Of a stretch of DNA of 21,053 bases, positions 1 to 6,290 are shown in pieces. The position numbers were made by a program, and so were the translations under genes. Every line of letters starts with the position of its first letter. The first letter of the stretch is position 1. The notes beneath the pieces are model-generated. The model ran no database searches and was not told the DNA's origin. It saw only the letters and a program-made list of their open reading frames with translations. The DNA comes from JBQTKD01 sp052389435 (lineage in GTDB: Bacteria > Actinomycetota > Actinomycetes > Sporichthyales > Sporichthyaceae). Location of the stretch: the NCBI GenBank assembly GCA_052389435.1, contig JBQTIB010000102.1:1-21053 (forward strand), given 5' to 3'.

Positions 1-1
1 C

Positions 2-385
2 AAGCTGTGGGGCCCGGAGTTCATGGCGACCATGAACAAGTACGCCCGTGGCAACCGTGGCACGAACCACCACATCGTTCAGGCCGGCTACGCGGGCATC
101 AACATCTTCGCCCAGGCCGCCAAGGCCACTGGCCCGAACCTGACCCGCGAGCGCCTCATGGCGACCCTCGGCAACGGCACCGTCTGGGCCTCGGACGCCT
201 CGCTCGACCAGCGCTTCCAGTACGTGAACTCGGAGCGCTTCGGCAACAACTGGAACAAGAACTACGGCCAGGGCCGTGAGTTCATCTACAAGTACACCAG
301 CACCAACACCGTCTCTAACCCCGACGGTTCGCCGTCCGGCTTCGCAGCCGACCCGGACCAGTTCGTCATCTACACCTGGAAGTAA
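2..385 (+). CDS. ABC transporter substrate-binding protein, branched-chain amino-acid type (3' end only)
   Basis: The last 127 codons of an open frame that enters from the left edge; no start is visible. The translation has the C-terminal lobe pattern of Leu/Ile/Val-binding-type proteins (Peripla_BP_6): a GYAGINIFAQAAKATG helix, then LTRERLMATL, and an end rich in Tyr, Asn and Trp (FVIYTWK). Such proteins are exported, usually as lipoproteins in Gram-positives, and deliver amino acids, amides or small organic acids to LivH/M/G/F-type permeases. The substrate cannot be read from this fragment. A strong hairpin plus T-rich tract follows 58 bases after the stop, so this is probably the last gene of its operon. 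The family call is fairly secure; the ligand is unknown. Confidence 0.8.
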   Translation, partial: KLWGPEFMATMNKYARGNRGTNHHIVQAGYAGINIFAQAAKATGPNLTRERLMATLGNGTVWASDASLDQRFQYVNSERFGNNWNKNYGQGREFIYKYTSTNTVSNPDGSPSGFAADPDQFVIYTWK

Positions 386-443
386 ATTCCCCTCAGAATC
401 AGCTCCAGCAGTACAGCATTGAGGTTGGGACCTGAGAACACGG

Positions 444-486
444 ACCCCATTCGGTCGGCGCGGTCTACGCGTCGACCGGGTGGGGT
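444..486 (+). terminator. Intrinsic terminator after the substrate-binding protein gene
   Basis: Bases 444-462 pair with 468-486 to give a 19-bp stem, including three G-U wobbles in RNA, closed by a 5-nt loop (GTCTA). It is followed by TTTCCTCGTTTTC. The wobbles become A-C mismatches when read on the minus strand and no T-tract lies on that side. It therefore looks like a plus-strand terminator for the transporter gene, not one for the convergent minus-strand gene ending at 513. Confidence 0.8.
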
Positions 487-512
487 TTCCTCGTTTTCGC
501 CCTCGGGTCGGT

Positions 513-2246
513 CTACAGCTCGAGCACGCGTACTTCGCCGGTGGTGCCGTCGACCTCCACGAGGGCGCCGTCCGGGATGCGGCCGGTGGCGTCGATGGCC
601 GAGACCACGCACGGGATGCCGAGCTCGCGGCTGACGATCGCCGCGTGGGAGAACGGGGCGCCGACGTTGACCACGACCGCCGCGGCGCTCACGAACAGCG
701 GCGTCCACGACGGGTCCGTGATCGGCGCGACGAGGATCTCGCCGGGTGAGAGTTCGTCGGCCTCGTCGGCGGACAGCACGATGCGGGCGCGGCCGCGCGC
801 CGTGCCGGGGGAGCCGGAGACGCCGGTGAGGACGTCGCCGGCGGCGAGGGCTTCGGAGCGGTGCGCATCGCGGCGGGTCCACTCGGTCCACTCGGGCGCC
901 TGGCCGTCGACGACGAACGGCGGGGAGTAGGCGAAGAGCTCGAGGTAGACGCGCTCGCGCTCGGCGAGGTCGTCCGTCAGCGCCGCGGGGTTCGCCAGCC
1001 ACGCGTCGAGCTCGTCGGCGAAGAGCATGTAGATGCGCTTGGCGTCGGGAAGCGTTCCCGCGGCGACACCGCGCCTGCCGAGTTCGAGCGCCGGCAGACG
1101 CAGCTCGTGGATGAGCATCGCGGCGCTCGTGCGCTGGCGTTCGCGGGCGCGCACCCACATGGCGGCCGCGTGCAGGGCGGCCTCGAACTGCGGGAGCGCG
1201 TCGTTGCCGGCGAGCATCGCGCGGACCGTCGCGGTGGCCGCTTCCCGCTCCTTCGCGCGCAGGGCGTTTTTCAGCTCCGGCGCCTCTTCGTCGGCCACGA
1301 GCCGCATCCGCTCGAGGGTCTTGAGCGCGAGTTCGGGCGAGGTGCCCCAGGTCTGGGCGCGCAGCTCCCACTCGCTCTGGCCGCGGAAGTCCCACTCGTC
1401 GAGGAACGTCTCGAGCTCGACGACGAACTCCTTGTTCGTCTCGTCGGCGCGCAGCCGCTCCAGCAGCCCGGATGTTCCGGCGTCGAAGGCCGCCGTGAGG
1501 GCGCCGCTGTCGCGAACGCGGCGGCTGAGTTTCCACATGCCCGACGAGGCGCCCGCGGAGTCGACGTCGCCGATCCCGGCCACCAGGGTCAGCGACAGTT
1601 CGGGCTTGCCGATCGCCGCGCACACCTGCGCGACGGCGCCGAGCCCCACTCCGCACGCGAGGCTCGCCACGATGTGGTTGCAGAAGAAGTGCCGTAGGTC
1701 GTCGTTGAAGCTCGTGATGCGCGCGGCGAGGTCGGCGTCGGACAGCGTGCGCAGGTCGGGGCGGTTCGCGCGGACGTCGAGCACGAGCCGGCGGTCCGCG
1801 TCGAAGGCGGCGAGATCGGTGGCGCCGAGGACCTCGCCGACCAGCCACGCGCCGGCCCTCGCCGACGCCGCCTCGTCGACGTCGAAGTCCCGCGCTTCGC
1901 TTTCGTAGGAGGGGATTCCGGGCATGTCGCCGAAGTACTGCAGGTCCACGGCCTCCGGCGTGAAGCCCGGCACGCGCACGCCGAACAGGCGCATGAAGCT
2001 CATGTTGATGTAGATGTAGCTGCCGAACGCGCAGATGGGGTTGTGCTCCACGGTGGTGTCGTAGAGGTCGTGCTCCCACGCGCCGGTGGCGACGAACGCA
2101 TCGCGCCACCCGGCCTCGAGGTTGGCGAAGAAGCCGGTCGAGGCGTTCAGCGGCGTGATCGGATCGGGGAAGATCTCGCCGACGTTCGCGCGCGAGGTCA
2201 ACGGGAAAACGGTCGAGGCCTTGCTGGTGAGCGGCCACTGGTGCAT
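513..2246 (-). CDS. PEP-utilising swivelling-His-domain protein lacking an ATP-grasp domain (577 aa)
   Basis: The C-terminal ~115 residues (about 462-577) are a PEP-utilisers mobile (swivelling) domain. Its phospho-acceptor His is at about residue 534 in GAPFSHAAIVSRELGIP, the context seen in PEP synthase and rifampin phosphotransferase. The N-terminus carries TSRANVGEIFPDPITPL (about 17-33). In PEP-synthase-like and rifampin-phosphotransferase-like proteins a similar motif opens the acceptor-binding region that comes after the ATP-grasp domain. The long middle part is helical and not further recognised. No ATP-grasp signature and no C-terminal PEP barrel are present, so the protein is an acceptor domain plus His domain only. 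The ATG start has GGAGG 7 nt upstream. It lies 49 nt downstream of a tetR gene on the same strand and is probably co-transcribed. The phosphoryl donor must come from elsewhere, or the domain may have lost catalysis. Domain call secure, function unknown. Confidence 0.8.
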   Translation of the reverse strand: MHQWPLTSKASTVFPLTSRANVGEIFPDPITPLNASTGFFANLEAGWRDAFVATGAWEHDLYDTTVEHNPICAFGSYIYINMSFMRLFGVRVPGFTPEAVDLQYFGDMPGIPSYESEARDFDVDEAASARAGAWLVGEVLGATDLAAFDADRRLVLDVRANRPDLRTLSDADLAARITSFNDDLRHFFCNHIVASLACGVGLGAVAQVCAAIGKPELSLTLVAGIGDVDSAGASSGMWKLSRRVRDSGALTAAFDAGTSGLLERLRADETNKEFVVELETFLDEWDFRGQSEWELRAQTWGTSPELALKTLERMRLVADEEAPELKNALRAKEREAATATVRAMLAGNDALPQFEAALHAAAMWVRARERQRTSAAMLIHELRLPALELGRRGVAAGTLPDAKRIYMLFADELDAWLANPAALTDDLAERERVYLELFAYSPPFVVDGQAPEWTEWTRRDAHRSEALAAGDVLTGVSGSPGTARGRARIVLSADEADELSPGEILVAPITDPSWTPLFVSAAAVVVNVGAPFSHAAIVSRELGIPCVVSAIDATGRIPDGALVEVDGTTGEVRVLEL

Positions 2247-2295
2247 GGGGGTGCCTCCGGTGTCGACGGCGCTGTCGGTGGTGGGACGGGGGTTT

Positions 2296-2958
2296 CTAGG
2301 CGGGAAGTGGCGGCAGCGCGCGGTGCCAGACCTCGCCCAGCGAACGGCCGATGCGAGCGATCTCCTCGGCGCGCGGGGTCACTTCGGGAAGGCCGATCTG
2401 GACGTAGGCGACCTGCTCCACCATCGCGCCGAGGACCTCGGCGAGCATCGGGAAGTCGCCCTCGCCGATGCGGCCCGCCTCGTGGAGGCGGCGCAGCCAC
2501 GCTTCGGTGCGTTCGACGAAGGACCCGCGCAGGCGCAGCCAGAGTTCGTCGAAGCCGTCCGCGCGGGCGGCCGCGGCCTCGCGCATGACGCGCAGGATGT
2601 GCCGGTGGCGGCTGTAGGTGGTCAGATACGCGACGGTGACCGCGACGAGGGCCTCTGCGTCGTCGTGTTCCTCGAGACCGGCTCGGCGCGAGGAGACCAG
2701 CAGTGCGTCCAGACCCGGGCGCAGCGCCTCGAGGAAGATCTCCTTCTTCGACTCGAAGTGCCGGTAGAAGTTGCCCTGACTCACTCCCGCGCGGCCGACG
2801 ATGTCGGCGATGCGCGTGGCCTGGTACCCGTACTCGCTGAAACACGCGCCGGCGGCGTCCACGAGGGTCGCGCGGGTCCGCTGACCCCGGACGTTGCCGG
2901 CGCGGACGCGCGGCTCGGCCTCGACGGGCTCGACGACGGCGGCTACCTCCCGGTCCAT
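2296..2958 (-). CDS. TetR/AcrR family transcriptional regulator
   Basis: A 220-aa protein with a classic TetR N-terminal helix-turn-helix at about residues 29-75 (RIADIVGRAGVSQGNFYRHF, then ESKKEIFLEAL), followed by an all-helical ligand/dimer domain. The frame is open further upstream to 3105, but ATG at 2958 has a strong GGGGGAGG Shine-Dalgarno about 6 nt before it. The extra N-terminus would be Pro/Arg-rich and unlike the family, so I chose 2958. The gene is first in a minus-strand unit with the PEP-domain gene 49 nt downstream and is divergent from surE. TetR proteins usually repress their own and adjacent operons and are released by a small ligand; a fitting palindrome lies at 3148-3163. 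The ligand is unknown. Confidence 0.9.
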   Translation of the reverse strand: MDREVAAVVEPVEAEPRVRAGNVRGQRTRATLVDAAGACFSEYGYQATRIADIVGRAGVSQGNFYRHFESKKEIFLEALRPGLDALLVSSRRAGLEEHDDAEALVAVTVAYLTTYSRHRHILRVMREAAAARADGFDELWLRLRGSFVERTEAWLRRLHEAGRIGEGDFPMLAEVLGAMVEQVAYVQIGLPEVTPRAEEIARIGRSLGEVWHRALPPLPA

Positions 2959-2978
2959 CCGCGCCTCCCCCTGTGTGC

Positions 2979-3006
2979 GTTCGGCTCTCGGTGTTCGGCT
3001 CTCGGC
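2979..3006. repeat. Two tandem copies of a 14-bp unit
   Basis: GTTCGGCTCTCGGT at 2979-2992 is followed directly by GTTCGGCTCTCGGC at 2993-3006. The duplication lies in the tetR 5' leader and looks like replication slippage. No function is apparent. Confidence 0.7.
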
Positions 3007-3075
3007 GTCCGGTGGGTCTGGATCGGTGGGTCCCGATCGGTCGGACGGCGGGCCAGGTTGTGACTCGTTCCTCAC

Positions 3076-3105
3076 ATCTTGAAGGCGCGCACCGGTTGCC
3101 GTCAA
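3076..3105 (-). promoter_or_regulatory. Candidate tetR promoter
   Basis: Read on the minus strand, TTGACG (3100-3105) and CAAGAT (3076-3081) are separated by 18 nt and precede the tetR start by about 120 nt. The -35 half overlaps an inverted repeat CCGTCA-ACCG-TGACGG at 3099-3114. The -10 match is weak, so this is tentative. Confidence 0.35.
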
Positions 3106-3147
3106 CCGTGACGGATGGACCGACGGGGCACTTTTGCGCCAAGATGA

Positions 3148-3163
3148 GTGACGGTACAGTCAC
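3148..3163. promoter_or_regulatory. TetR-like operator palindrome over the surE promoter
   Basis: GTGAC-g-GTAC-a-GTCAC is symmetric at 14 of 16 positions. It contains TACAGT (3155-3160), a good -10 hexamer for surE, with a weak -35 (TTTTGC, 3132-3137) 17 nt upstream. On the opposite strand it contains TACCGT. Its size and symmetry are typical of TetR-family operators, and it lies between tetR and surE. Binding by the adjacent TetR is inferred, not shown. Confidence 0.55.
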
Positions 3164-3190
3164 AAATCTGGTGACGGCGAGGGGACCACC

Positions 3191-3967
3191 GTGCGAGTTC
3201 TGGTCACGAACGACGACGGCATCGACGCCCCCGGCCTGGTTGCCCTCGTGGCCGCACTGGTCGAGGCCGAGCACGAGGTGCTCGTCGCGGCGCCCGCGCA
3301 CGACTGGAGCGGCAGCGGCACCGCGCTCGGCGAACTGAGGGACGGTCACCGCGTGCAGGTCAACCGCATCGCGCTCCCGGACTTCCCCGACGTCCCGGCC
3401 TACATCGTCCACGCGCCGCCGGCGATGTCGGCGCTGTGCACCGTCGCGGGGATGTTCGACTGGATGCCGGACGTCGTCGTCGCCGGCGTGAACCCGGGCT
3501 GGAACACCGGGCTCACCGTTCTGCACAGCAGCACGGTCGGGGCCGCGGTGACCGCCGCCACCGTCGGCCTGCCGGCCGTCGCCGTCTCCTGCGGTCCGCA
3601 GCCGGAGAGCCGCTTCGACACCGCCGCGGCCGTGGCCGTCGCGGTCCTCGGCGACGCGGGCGCCGGCCTGCACAAGGGCACGGTGCTCAACGTCAACGTG
3701 CCCGACCTCGACCTCGCCGGCCTGCGCGGTGTGCGCCCCACCGCCCTCTCTGCGCGGGGCGTCCACGCCATCAAGCTCTCCCGCGAGGAGGACGGCGTCC
3801 TCATCACCGGCTGGGACCGCCGCCCCACCGGCGAGATCGACACCGACAGCGCCGCCGTTCTGGCCGGCTGGGTCTCCATCACCGAGATCCAGCCGTCGTT
3901 CCCCGGCGAACTCCCCGCCGCGGACGACGGCGCCGTAGCGCTGGTAGCCACCCTCCTCGCCCGCTGA
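3191..3967 (+). CDS. surE: SurE-type 5'/3'-nucleotidase (nucleoside monophosphate phosphatase)
   Basis: A 258-aa protein of usual SurE length. The N-terminus MRVLVTNDDGIDAPG holds the metal-binding Asp8-Asp9 pair. A Ser-rich loop at about 39-44 (WSGSGT) and Asn101 in VAGVNPGWNTG match the remaining SurE metal and active-site positions. The following LHSSTVGAA segment corresponds to the conserved YSGTVGAA element. SurE enzymes are cytoplasmic, divalent-metal-dependent phosphatases acting on 5'/3'-nucleotides and sometimes polyphosphate or acid-labile phosphoesters. The GTG start has GAGGGGA about 6 nt upstream. The gene stands alone and is divergent from tetR with a palindrome over its likely -10 region, so regulation by that TetR is possible. 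A hairpin repeat begins 14 nt after the stop. Family call secure; physiological substrate not determinable. Confidence 0.9.
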   Translation: MRVLVTNDDGIDAPGLVALVAALVEAEHEVLVAAPAHDWSGSGTALGELRDGHRVQVNRIALPDFPDVPAYIVHAPPAMSALCTVAGMFDWMPDVVVAGVNPGWNTGLTVLHSSTVGAAVTAATVGLPAVAVSCGPQPESRFDTAAAVAVAVLGDAGAGLHKGTVLNVNVPDLDLAGLRGVRPTALSARGVHAIKLSREEDGVLITGWDRRPTGEIDTDSAAVLAGWVSITEIQPSFPGELPAADDGAVALVATLLAR

Positions 3968-3981
3968 CCTCCGCGATCTTC

Positions 3982-4027
3982 GTGGCGTCCGCTCAAGGGT
4001 GAACTATGGGTCACGGTCGAGCGGACG
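3982..4027 (+). repeat. Palindromic interspersed repeat, copy 1
   Basis: A 46-bp element beginning GTGGCGTCCGCTCAAGGG. Outer arms CGTCCGCTC (3986-3994) and GAGCGGACG (4019-4027) pair perfectly and an inner GTGA/TCAC stem closes an 8-nt loop. A 4x4 internal loop (AAGG opposite GGTC) separates them. It lies 14 nt after the surE stop. It differs from copies 2 and 3 at only two bases, and the similarity continues about 13 nt further (tgctgagatgaga here). Confidence 0.9.
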
Positions 4028-4055
4028 TGCTGAGATGAGAGACGCCGCGGCCGGG

Positions 4056-4090
4056 TCGTCCACAGGCTGCACAACCTCGAGTTGTCCACA
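4056..4090 (+). promoter_or_regulatory. Two DnaA-box-like 9-mers upstream of the DUF559-like gene
   Basis: TTGTCCACA at 4082-4090 matches the high-GC actinobacterial DnaA-box consensus and TCGTCCACA at 4056-4064 is one base off. They have the same orientation and are 26 bp apart. Two sites can occur by chance. A regulatory or DnaA-binding role is only a possibility. Confidence 0.3.
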
Positions 4091-4106
4091 GATCGCAGAC
4101 TCACCC

Positions 4107-4136
4107 TTGTCGGCGGCGCGGATCTCCCGAAGATCC
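4107..4136 (+). promoter_or_regulatory. Candidate leaderless promoter with overlapping inverted repeat
   Basis: TTGTCG (4107-4112) and GAAGAT (4129-4134) are 16 nt apart, and the -10 ends 7 nt before ATG 4142, the spacing of leaderless actinobacterial genes. The ATG has no Shine-Dalgarno. A perfect inverted repeat GGATCT-cccga-AGATCC (4120-4136) overlaps the -10, as expected for an autorepressor site. AbiEi-type antitoxins are known to autoregulate through inverted repeats; here this is inferred. Confidence 0.45.
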
Positions 4137-4141
4137 AGACC

Positions 4142-5095
4142 ATGACAACTACGGGGGAAAGTTCGGAGCGGCGCCGGTTGCGTCGGGCGAAAGCTGTGCA
4201 GGCGGCACGGCCGACGGGCGGAGTCTTGAGCCGTCGCGCGTTGCTCGCGTTGGGAATGGACCGCTGGGAGATCGCGGGAGAGATCCGCGCCCAACGGTGG
4301 CATCGGGAGGGGCGGCAGTGCGTTCGCGTCGGGCCGGGCGATCAGCAGTTGGCGGCCTGGCATCGGGCGCTCGTTGAGGTTGGCGCCACGGCCGTGCTCG
4401 ACGGAGTCAGCGCGCTGATCGCCGCGGGATTGAAGAACTGGGACGAGAAGGCGATCCACGTCGCGGTGCCGAAGTCTTCGACGCCGCTGAAGGCCCGCGG
4501 GGTCGTGGTGCACGAGACCCGCCGGTACGAGGCGACCTCGGTGGTCGAGGGTCCGATCCCTCGAATGAACGCCGCAACCGCCGCCGTACACGCGGTGCTG
4601 TGGGCTCTGACGGATCGTCAGGCGGCGACGATTCTGCTGATGGCCTTCCAGCAGAGGCTGTTCACCGCGGCCGAACTGTACGTGGAGGTCGAGAAGATCC
4701 TGTCCGATCGGCGCAGGCGGCTGTTGAAGGACCTCTGCCTCGCGGTTCACGGCGGCATCGAGACGCTCGGGGAGCGAGAGTTCGCGAAGCTCTGCGTAGC
4801 CCGTGGACTGCCGGCTCCGGATCGGCAGGTCCGGCGCAAGACCGAATCGGGCGTCTGGGTGTACGACAACGAGTGGTTCGCCTACCGAGTGACCGCGGAG
4901 ATCGACGGCTCCCAGCACCGAGACCCCACGTCGTGGATCTCCGATGCGCTCAAGCAGAACGAGGCGACGCTCGGTGGCCACACCGTCCTGCGGATCCCGA
5001 ATCTGGCGCTACGCGTGGACCCCGAGCCGTTCTTGAACCAACTCGAGGCCGCACTCCGCGCGGGCGGCTGGGGAGGCGGTCGCCTCTCGGCGTGA
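4142..5095 (+). CDS. AbiEi-like N-terminal / DUF559-like (Vsr-fold) C-terminal protein
   Basis: A 317-aa protein. Residues about 25-70 resemble the AbiEi-type winged helix of actinobacteria (VLSRRALLALGMDRWEI, then RWHREGRQCVRVGPGD). The C-terminus from about 208 has the DUF559/Vsr-like restriction-endonuclease-fold pattern: E211/E213, GLPAPDRQV, D242 and the AEIDGSQHR strand with E253 and D255. Family members are usually annotated as type IV antitoxin-like or endonuclease-domain proteins of unknown role. No AbiEii-type nucleotidyltransferase toxin is adjacent, so a toxin-antitoxin role is unsupported. I chose ATG 4142 because a leaderless-type -10 fits it; an in-frame TTG at 4082 is the alternative. 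The gene is bracketed by hairpin repeats (3982-4027, 5102-5147, 5164-5209). Fold call moderate, function unknown. Confidence 0.75.
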   Translation: MTTTGESSERRRLRRAKAVQAARPTGGVLSRRALLALGMDRWEIAGEIRAQRWHREGRQCVRVGPGDQQLAAWHRALVEVGATAVLDGVSALIAAGLKNWDEKAIHVAVPKSSTPLKARGVVVHETRRYEATSVVEGPIPRMNAATAAVHAVLWALTDRQAATILLMAFQQRLFTAAELYVEVEKILSDRRRRLLKDLCLAVHGGIETLGEREFAKLCVARGLPAPDRQVRRKTESGVWVYDNEWFAYRVTAEIDGSQHRDPTSWISDALKQNEATLGGHTVLRIPNLALRVDPEPFLNQLEAALRAGGWGGGRLSA

Positions 5096-5101
5096 ACCCA
5101 C

Positions 5102-5147
5102 GTGGCGTCCGCTCAGGGGTGAGCTATGGGTCACGGTCGAGCGGACG
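5102..5147 (+). repeat. Palindromic interspersed repeat, copy 2
   Basis: Same 46-bp element, starting 7 nt after the DUF559-like gene stop. Arms CGTCCGCTC and GAGCGGACG are intact. It is identical over 46 bp to copy 3 and forms a tandem with it at a 62-bp period. Confidence 0.9.
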
Positions 5148-5163
5148 TGCTGGGACGAGAAGC

Positions 5164-5209
5164 GTGGCGTCCGCTCAGGGGTGAGCTATGGGTCACGGTC
5201 GAGCGGACG
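5164..5209 (+). repeat. Palindromic interspersed repeat, copy 3 (provides a stop codon)
   Basis: Identical to copy 2. The 3' end of the minus-strand gene 5193-5582 runs into it: its last codons (ASARP) and TGA stop (5193-5195) lie inside the repeat. Confidence 0.9.
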
Positions 5210-5582
5210 CCCCGGGTTGGTGCTCGCGGTCCAGGACCGCCTGGCCGAGGGTCGTGCCGGAGGGGGTGTTGTCCAGCCAGAACAGGGCGCCTTGACGCGG
5301 CCGCGGGTTCGGCAGGGCGAGCCATTCGTCTGCGATGCGGTCGACCGCTTCCGTGGGGGAGCAGTCCCAGGGCCAATGGCCCGTCGCTTCGATCCAGCCC
5401 GCTCGCATCAGGCCGCCGCGGATCGCGTCGGAGACGAGTTCGATTCCCATCCTGCGCGCAAGTTCGGGTTCGACGGCGCCACTTCGCCGCGCGATCTCGT
5501 ACACCTCGGCCGCGGACACCCAGTCGTCGACGGCGCGGGCGACCAGATCCTCGAGCGGGCTGCGCTCGTCCCACCGGTTCAC
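5193..5582 (-). CDS. Small hypothetical actinobacterial protein (129 aa)
   Basis: A 129-aa acidic, Trp-rich protein with no signal peptide or membrane segment. The pattern DDWVSAAEVYEIARRSG, a run of helices, then SPTEAVDRIADEW and GALFWLDNTPSG resembles a family of unnamed actinobacterial proteins, but I know no function. The GTG start at 5582 has AGGAGAG about 8 nt upstream. It is the third possible member of a minus-strand run after the acyl-CoA ligase and winged-helix gene, with repeat copy 4 between it and the latter. Its final residues GASARP and stop are encoded by repeat copy 3, so the native C-terminus may have been replaced. Confidence 0.65.
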   Translation of the reverse strand: MNRWDERSPLEDLVARAVDDWVSAAEVYEIARRSGAVEPELARRMGIELVSDAIRGGLMRAGWIEATGHWPWDCSPTEAVDRIADEWLALPNPRPRQGALFWLDNTPSGTTLGQAVLDREHQPGASARP

Positions 5583-5605
5583 GGGCGGCTCTCTCCTGCG
5601 TCGAT

Positions 5606-5651
5606 GTGGCGTCCGCTCAAGGGTGAGCTATGGGTCACGGGTGAGCGGACG
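5606..5651 (+). repeat. Palindromic interspersed repeat, copy 4
   Basis: Same element with GGGT in place of GGTC in the right-hand internal loop; both outer arms are perfect. It lies 11 nt beyond the stop of the winged-helix gene (5663) and 23 nt upstream of the start of the minus-strand gene at 5582. Confidence 0.9.
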
Positions 5652-5662
5652 CGGTGGGAGGG

Positions 5663-6274
5663 TCAGTGGCCGTCGTCCGCGCCGCGCTCGCGGTCGAGGG
5701 TGAGGAGCAGGTCCTGGTGGAGTTCCATCCACGCGTCGTGGAAGGACTCGGCCATGGGGCGGGCGAAGGCGGCGTGCTCGCCGGCCTGGACGCGTGCCAC
5801 CGCCGAGGCGAACCGCGAGCGGTAGCGGGACATGCGCGCCAGGGGGCCGTCGGCGGCGGGGAGCGCCGCCCCGATGGCCTCGGACACTCCGGCGAGGCGT
5901 TCGATCACCGCGGCGTCGTAGCCGGCGTCGGTGTGGTCGTTGGGCTGACCGTCGCGTAGCTGCCACGCCGTCGTCAACGTCTTCAACTCCGCGTTCAACG
6001 GCAGGAACGCCTCGTAGAGCGCTTCGGCGGCCTTGGTGTCCTCGGCGGTGATGCCTTCGCGCAGCATCGCAGCCGCGGCGTCCTTGCCCGCGGGGGTGAG
6101 GCGGTAGGTGAGCTGACGGCCCTCCTTCGCGACGGCGATCCCGGACACGACCGCGGTGGTCAGGACCATGTCGACTGTGGAGGGGTCCAGGCCGGTGAGC
6201 TCGGCCAGCGCGGCGGCCGGGGTCGCGCCCTTCACTCGCAGGACGTGCAGGACCAGCAGGTCGTCGTTGCTCAC
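5663..6274 (-). CDS. Winged-helix (MarR-like) transcriptional regulator
   Basis: A 203-aa protein. Residues about 1-65 form a winged helix (NDDLLVLHVLRVKG, LAELTGLDPSTVDMVLTTAV, then a wing GRQLTYRLTPAGKDA). A helical domain with conserved Trp and His residues (ELKTLTTAWQLRDGQ, FHDAWMELHQDLL) follows. It resembles the MarR-like regulators found beside acyl-CoA ligases and short PPDK genes in actinobacteria, from memory of such neighbourhoods. I chose GTG 6274, which has GGAG 7 nt upstream. ATG 6301 is an in-frame alternative that would overlap the ligase stop by 11 nt. It is co-directional with the ligase and likely controls the ligase/P450 divergent region; the effector may be the substrate acid or its CoA ester (inference). 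Confidence 0.75.
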   Translation of the reverse strand: MSNDDLLVLHVLRVKGATPAAALAELTGLDPSTVDMVLTTAVVSGIAVAKEGRQLTYRLTPAGKDAAAAMLREGITAEDTKAAEALYEAFLPLNAELKTLTTAWQLRDGQPNDHTDAGYDAAVIERLAGVSEAIGAALPAADGPLARMSRYRSRFASAVARVQAGEHAAFARPMAESFHDAWMELHQDLLLTLDRERGADDGH

Positions 6275-6290
6275 CAAGGGGCTCCGTTCG

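Noticed and set aside
370..2238. Long minus-strand frame of 622 codons overlapping the PEP-domain gene
   Set aside because: Arg/Pro-rich low-complexity translation with no motifs; a frame-shifted shadow of the real gene at 513-2246, as expected at this GC content.
513..2246. Rifampin phosphotransferase (antibiotic resistance)
   Set aside because: The ATP-grasp domain required for activity is absent and the protein is much shorter than the ~865-aa enzyme.
4142..5095. Complete type IV toxin-antitoxin pair
   Set aside because: No AbiEii-like nucleotidyltransferase is adjacent on either side; only the AbiEi-like part is present, fused to a DUF559-like domain.
3982..5651. CRISPR array
   Set aside because: Repeats are palindromic and 46 bp, with only one 62-bp tandem step, irregular spacing, genes between copies, one copy inverted far away, and no cas genes.
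5606..5651. Hairpin repeats as plain rho-independent terminators
   Set aside because: No T-tract follows any copy, one lies in tandem, and sequence rather than only structure is conserved; attenuation of transcription is still possible.
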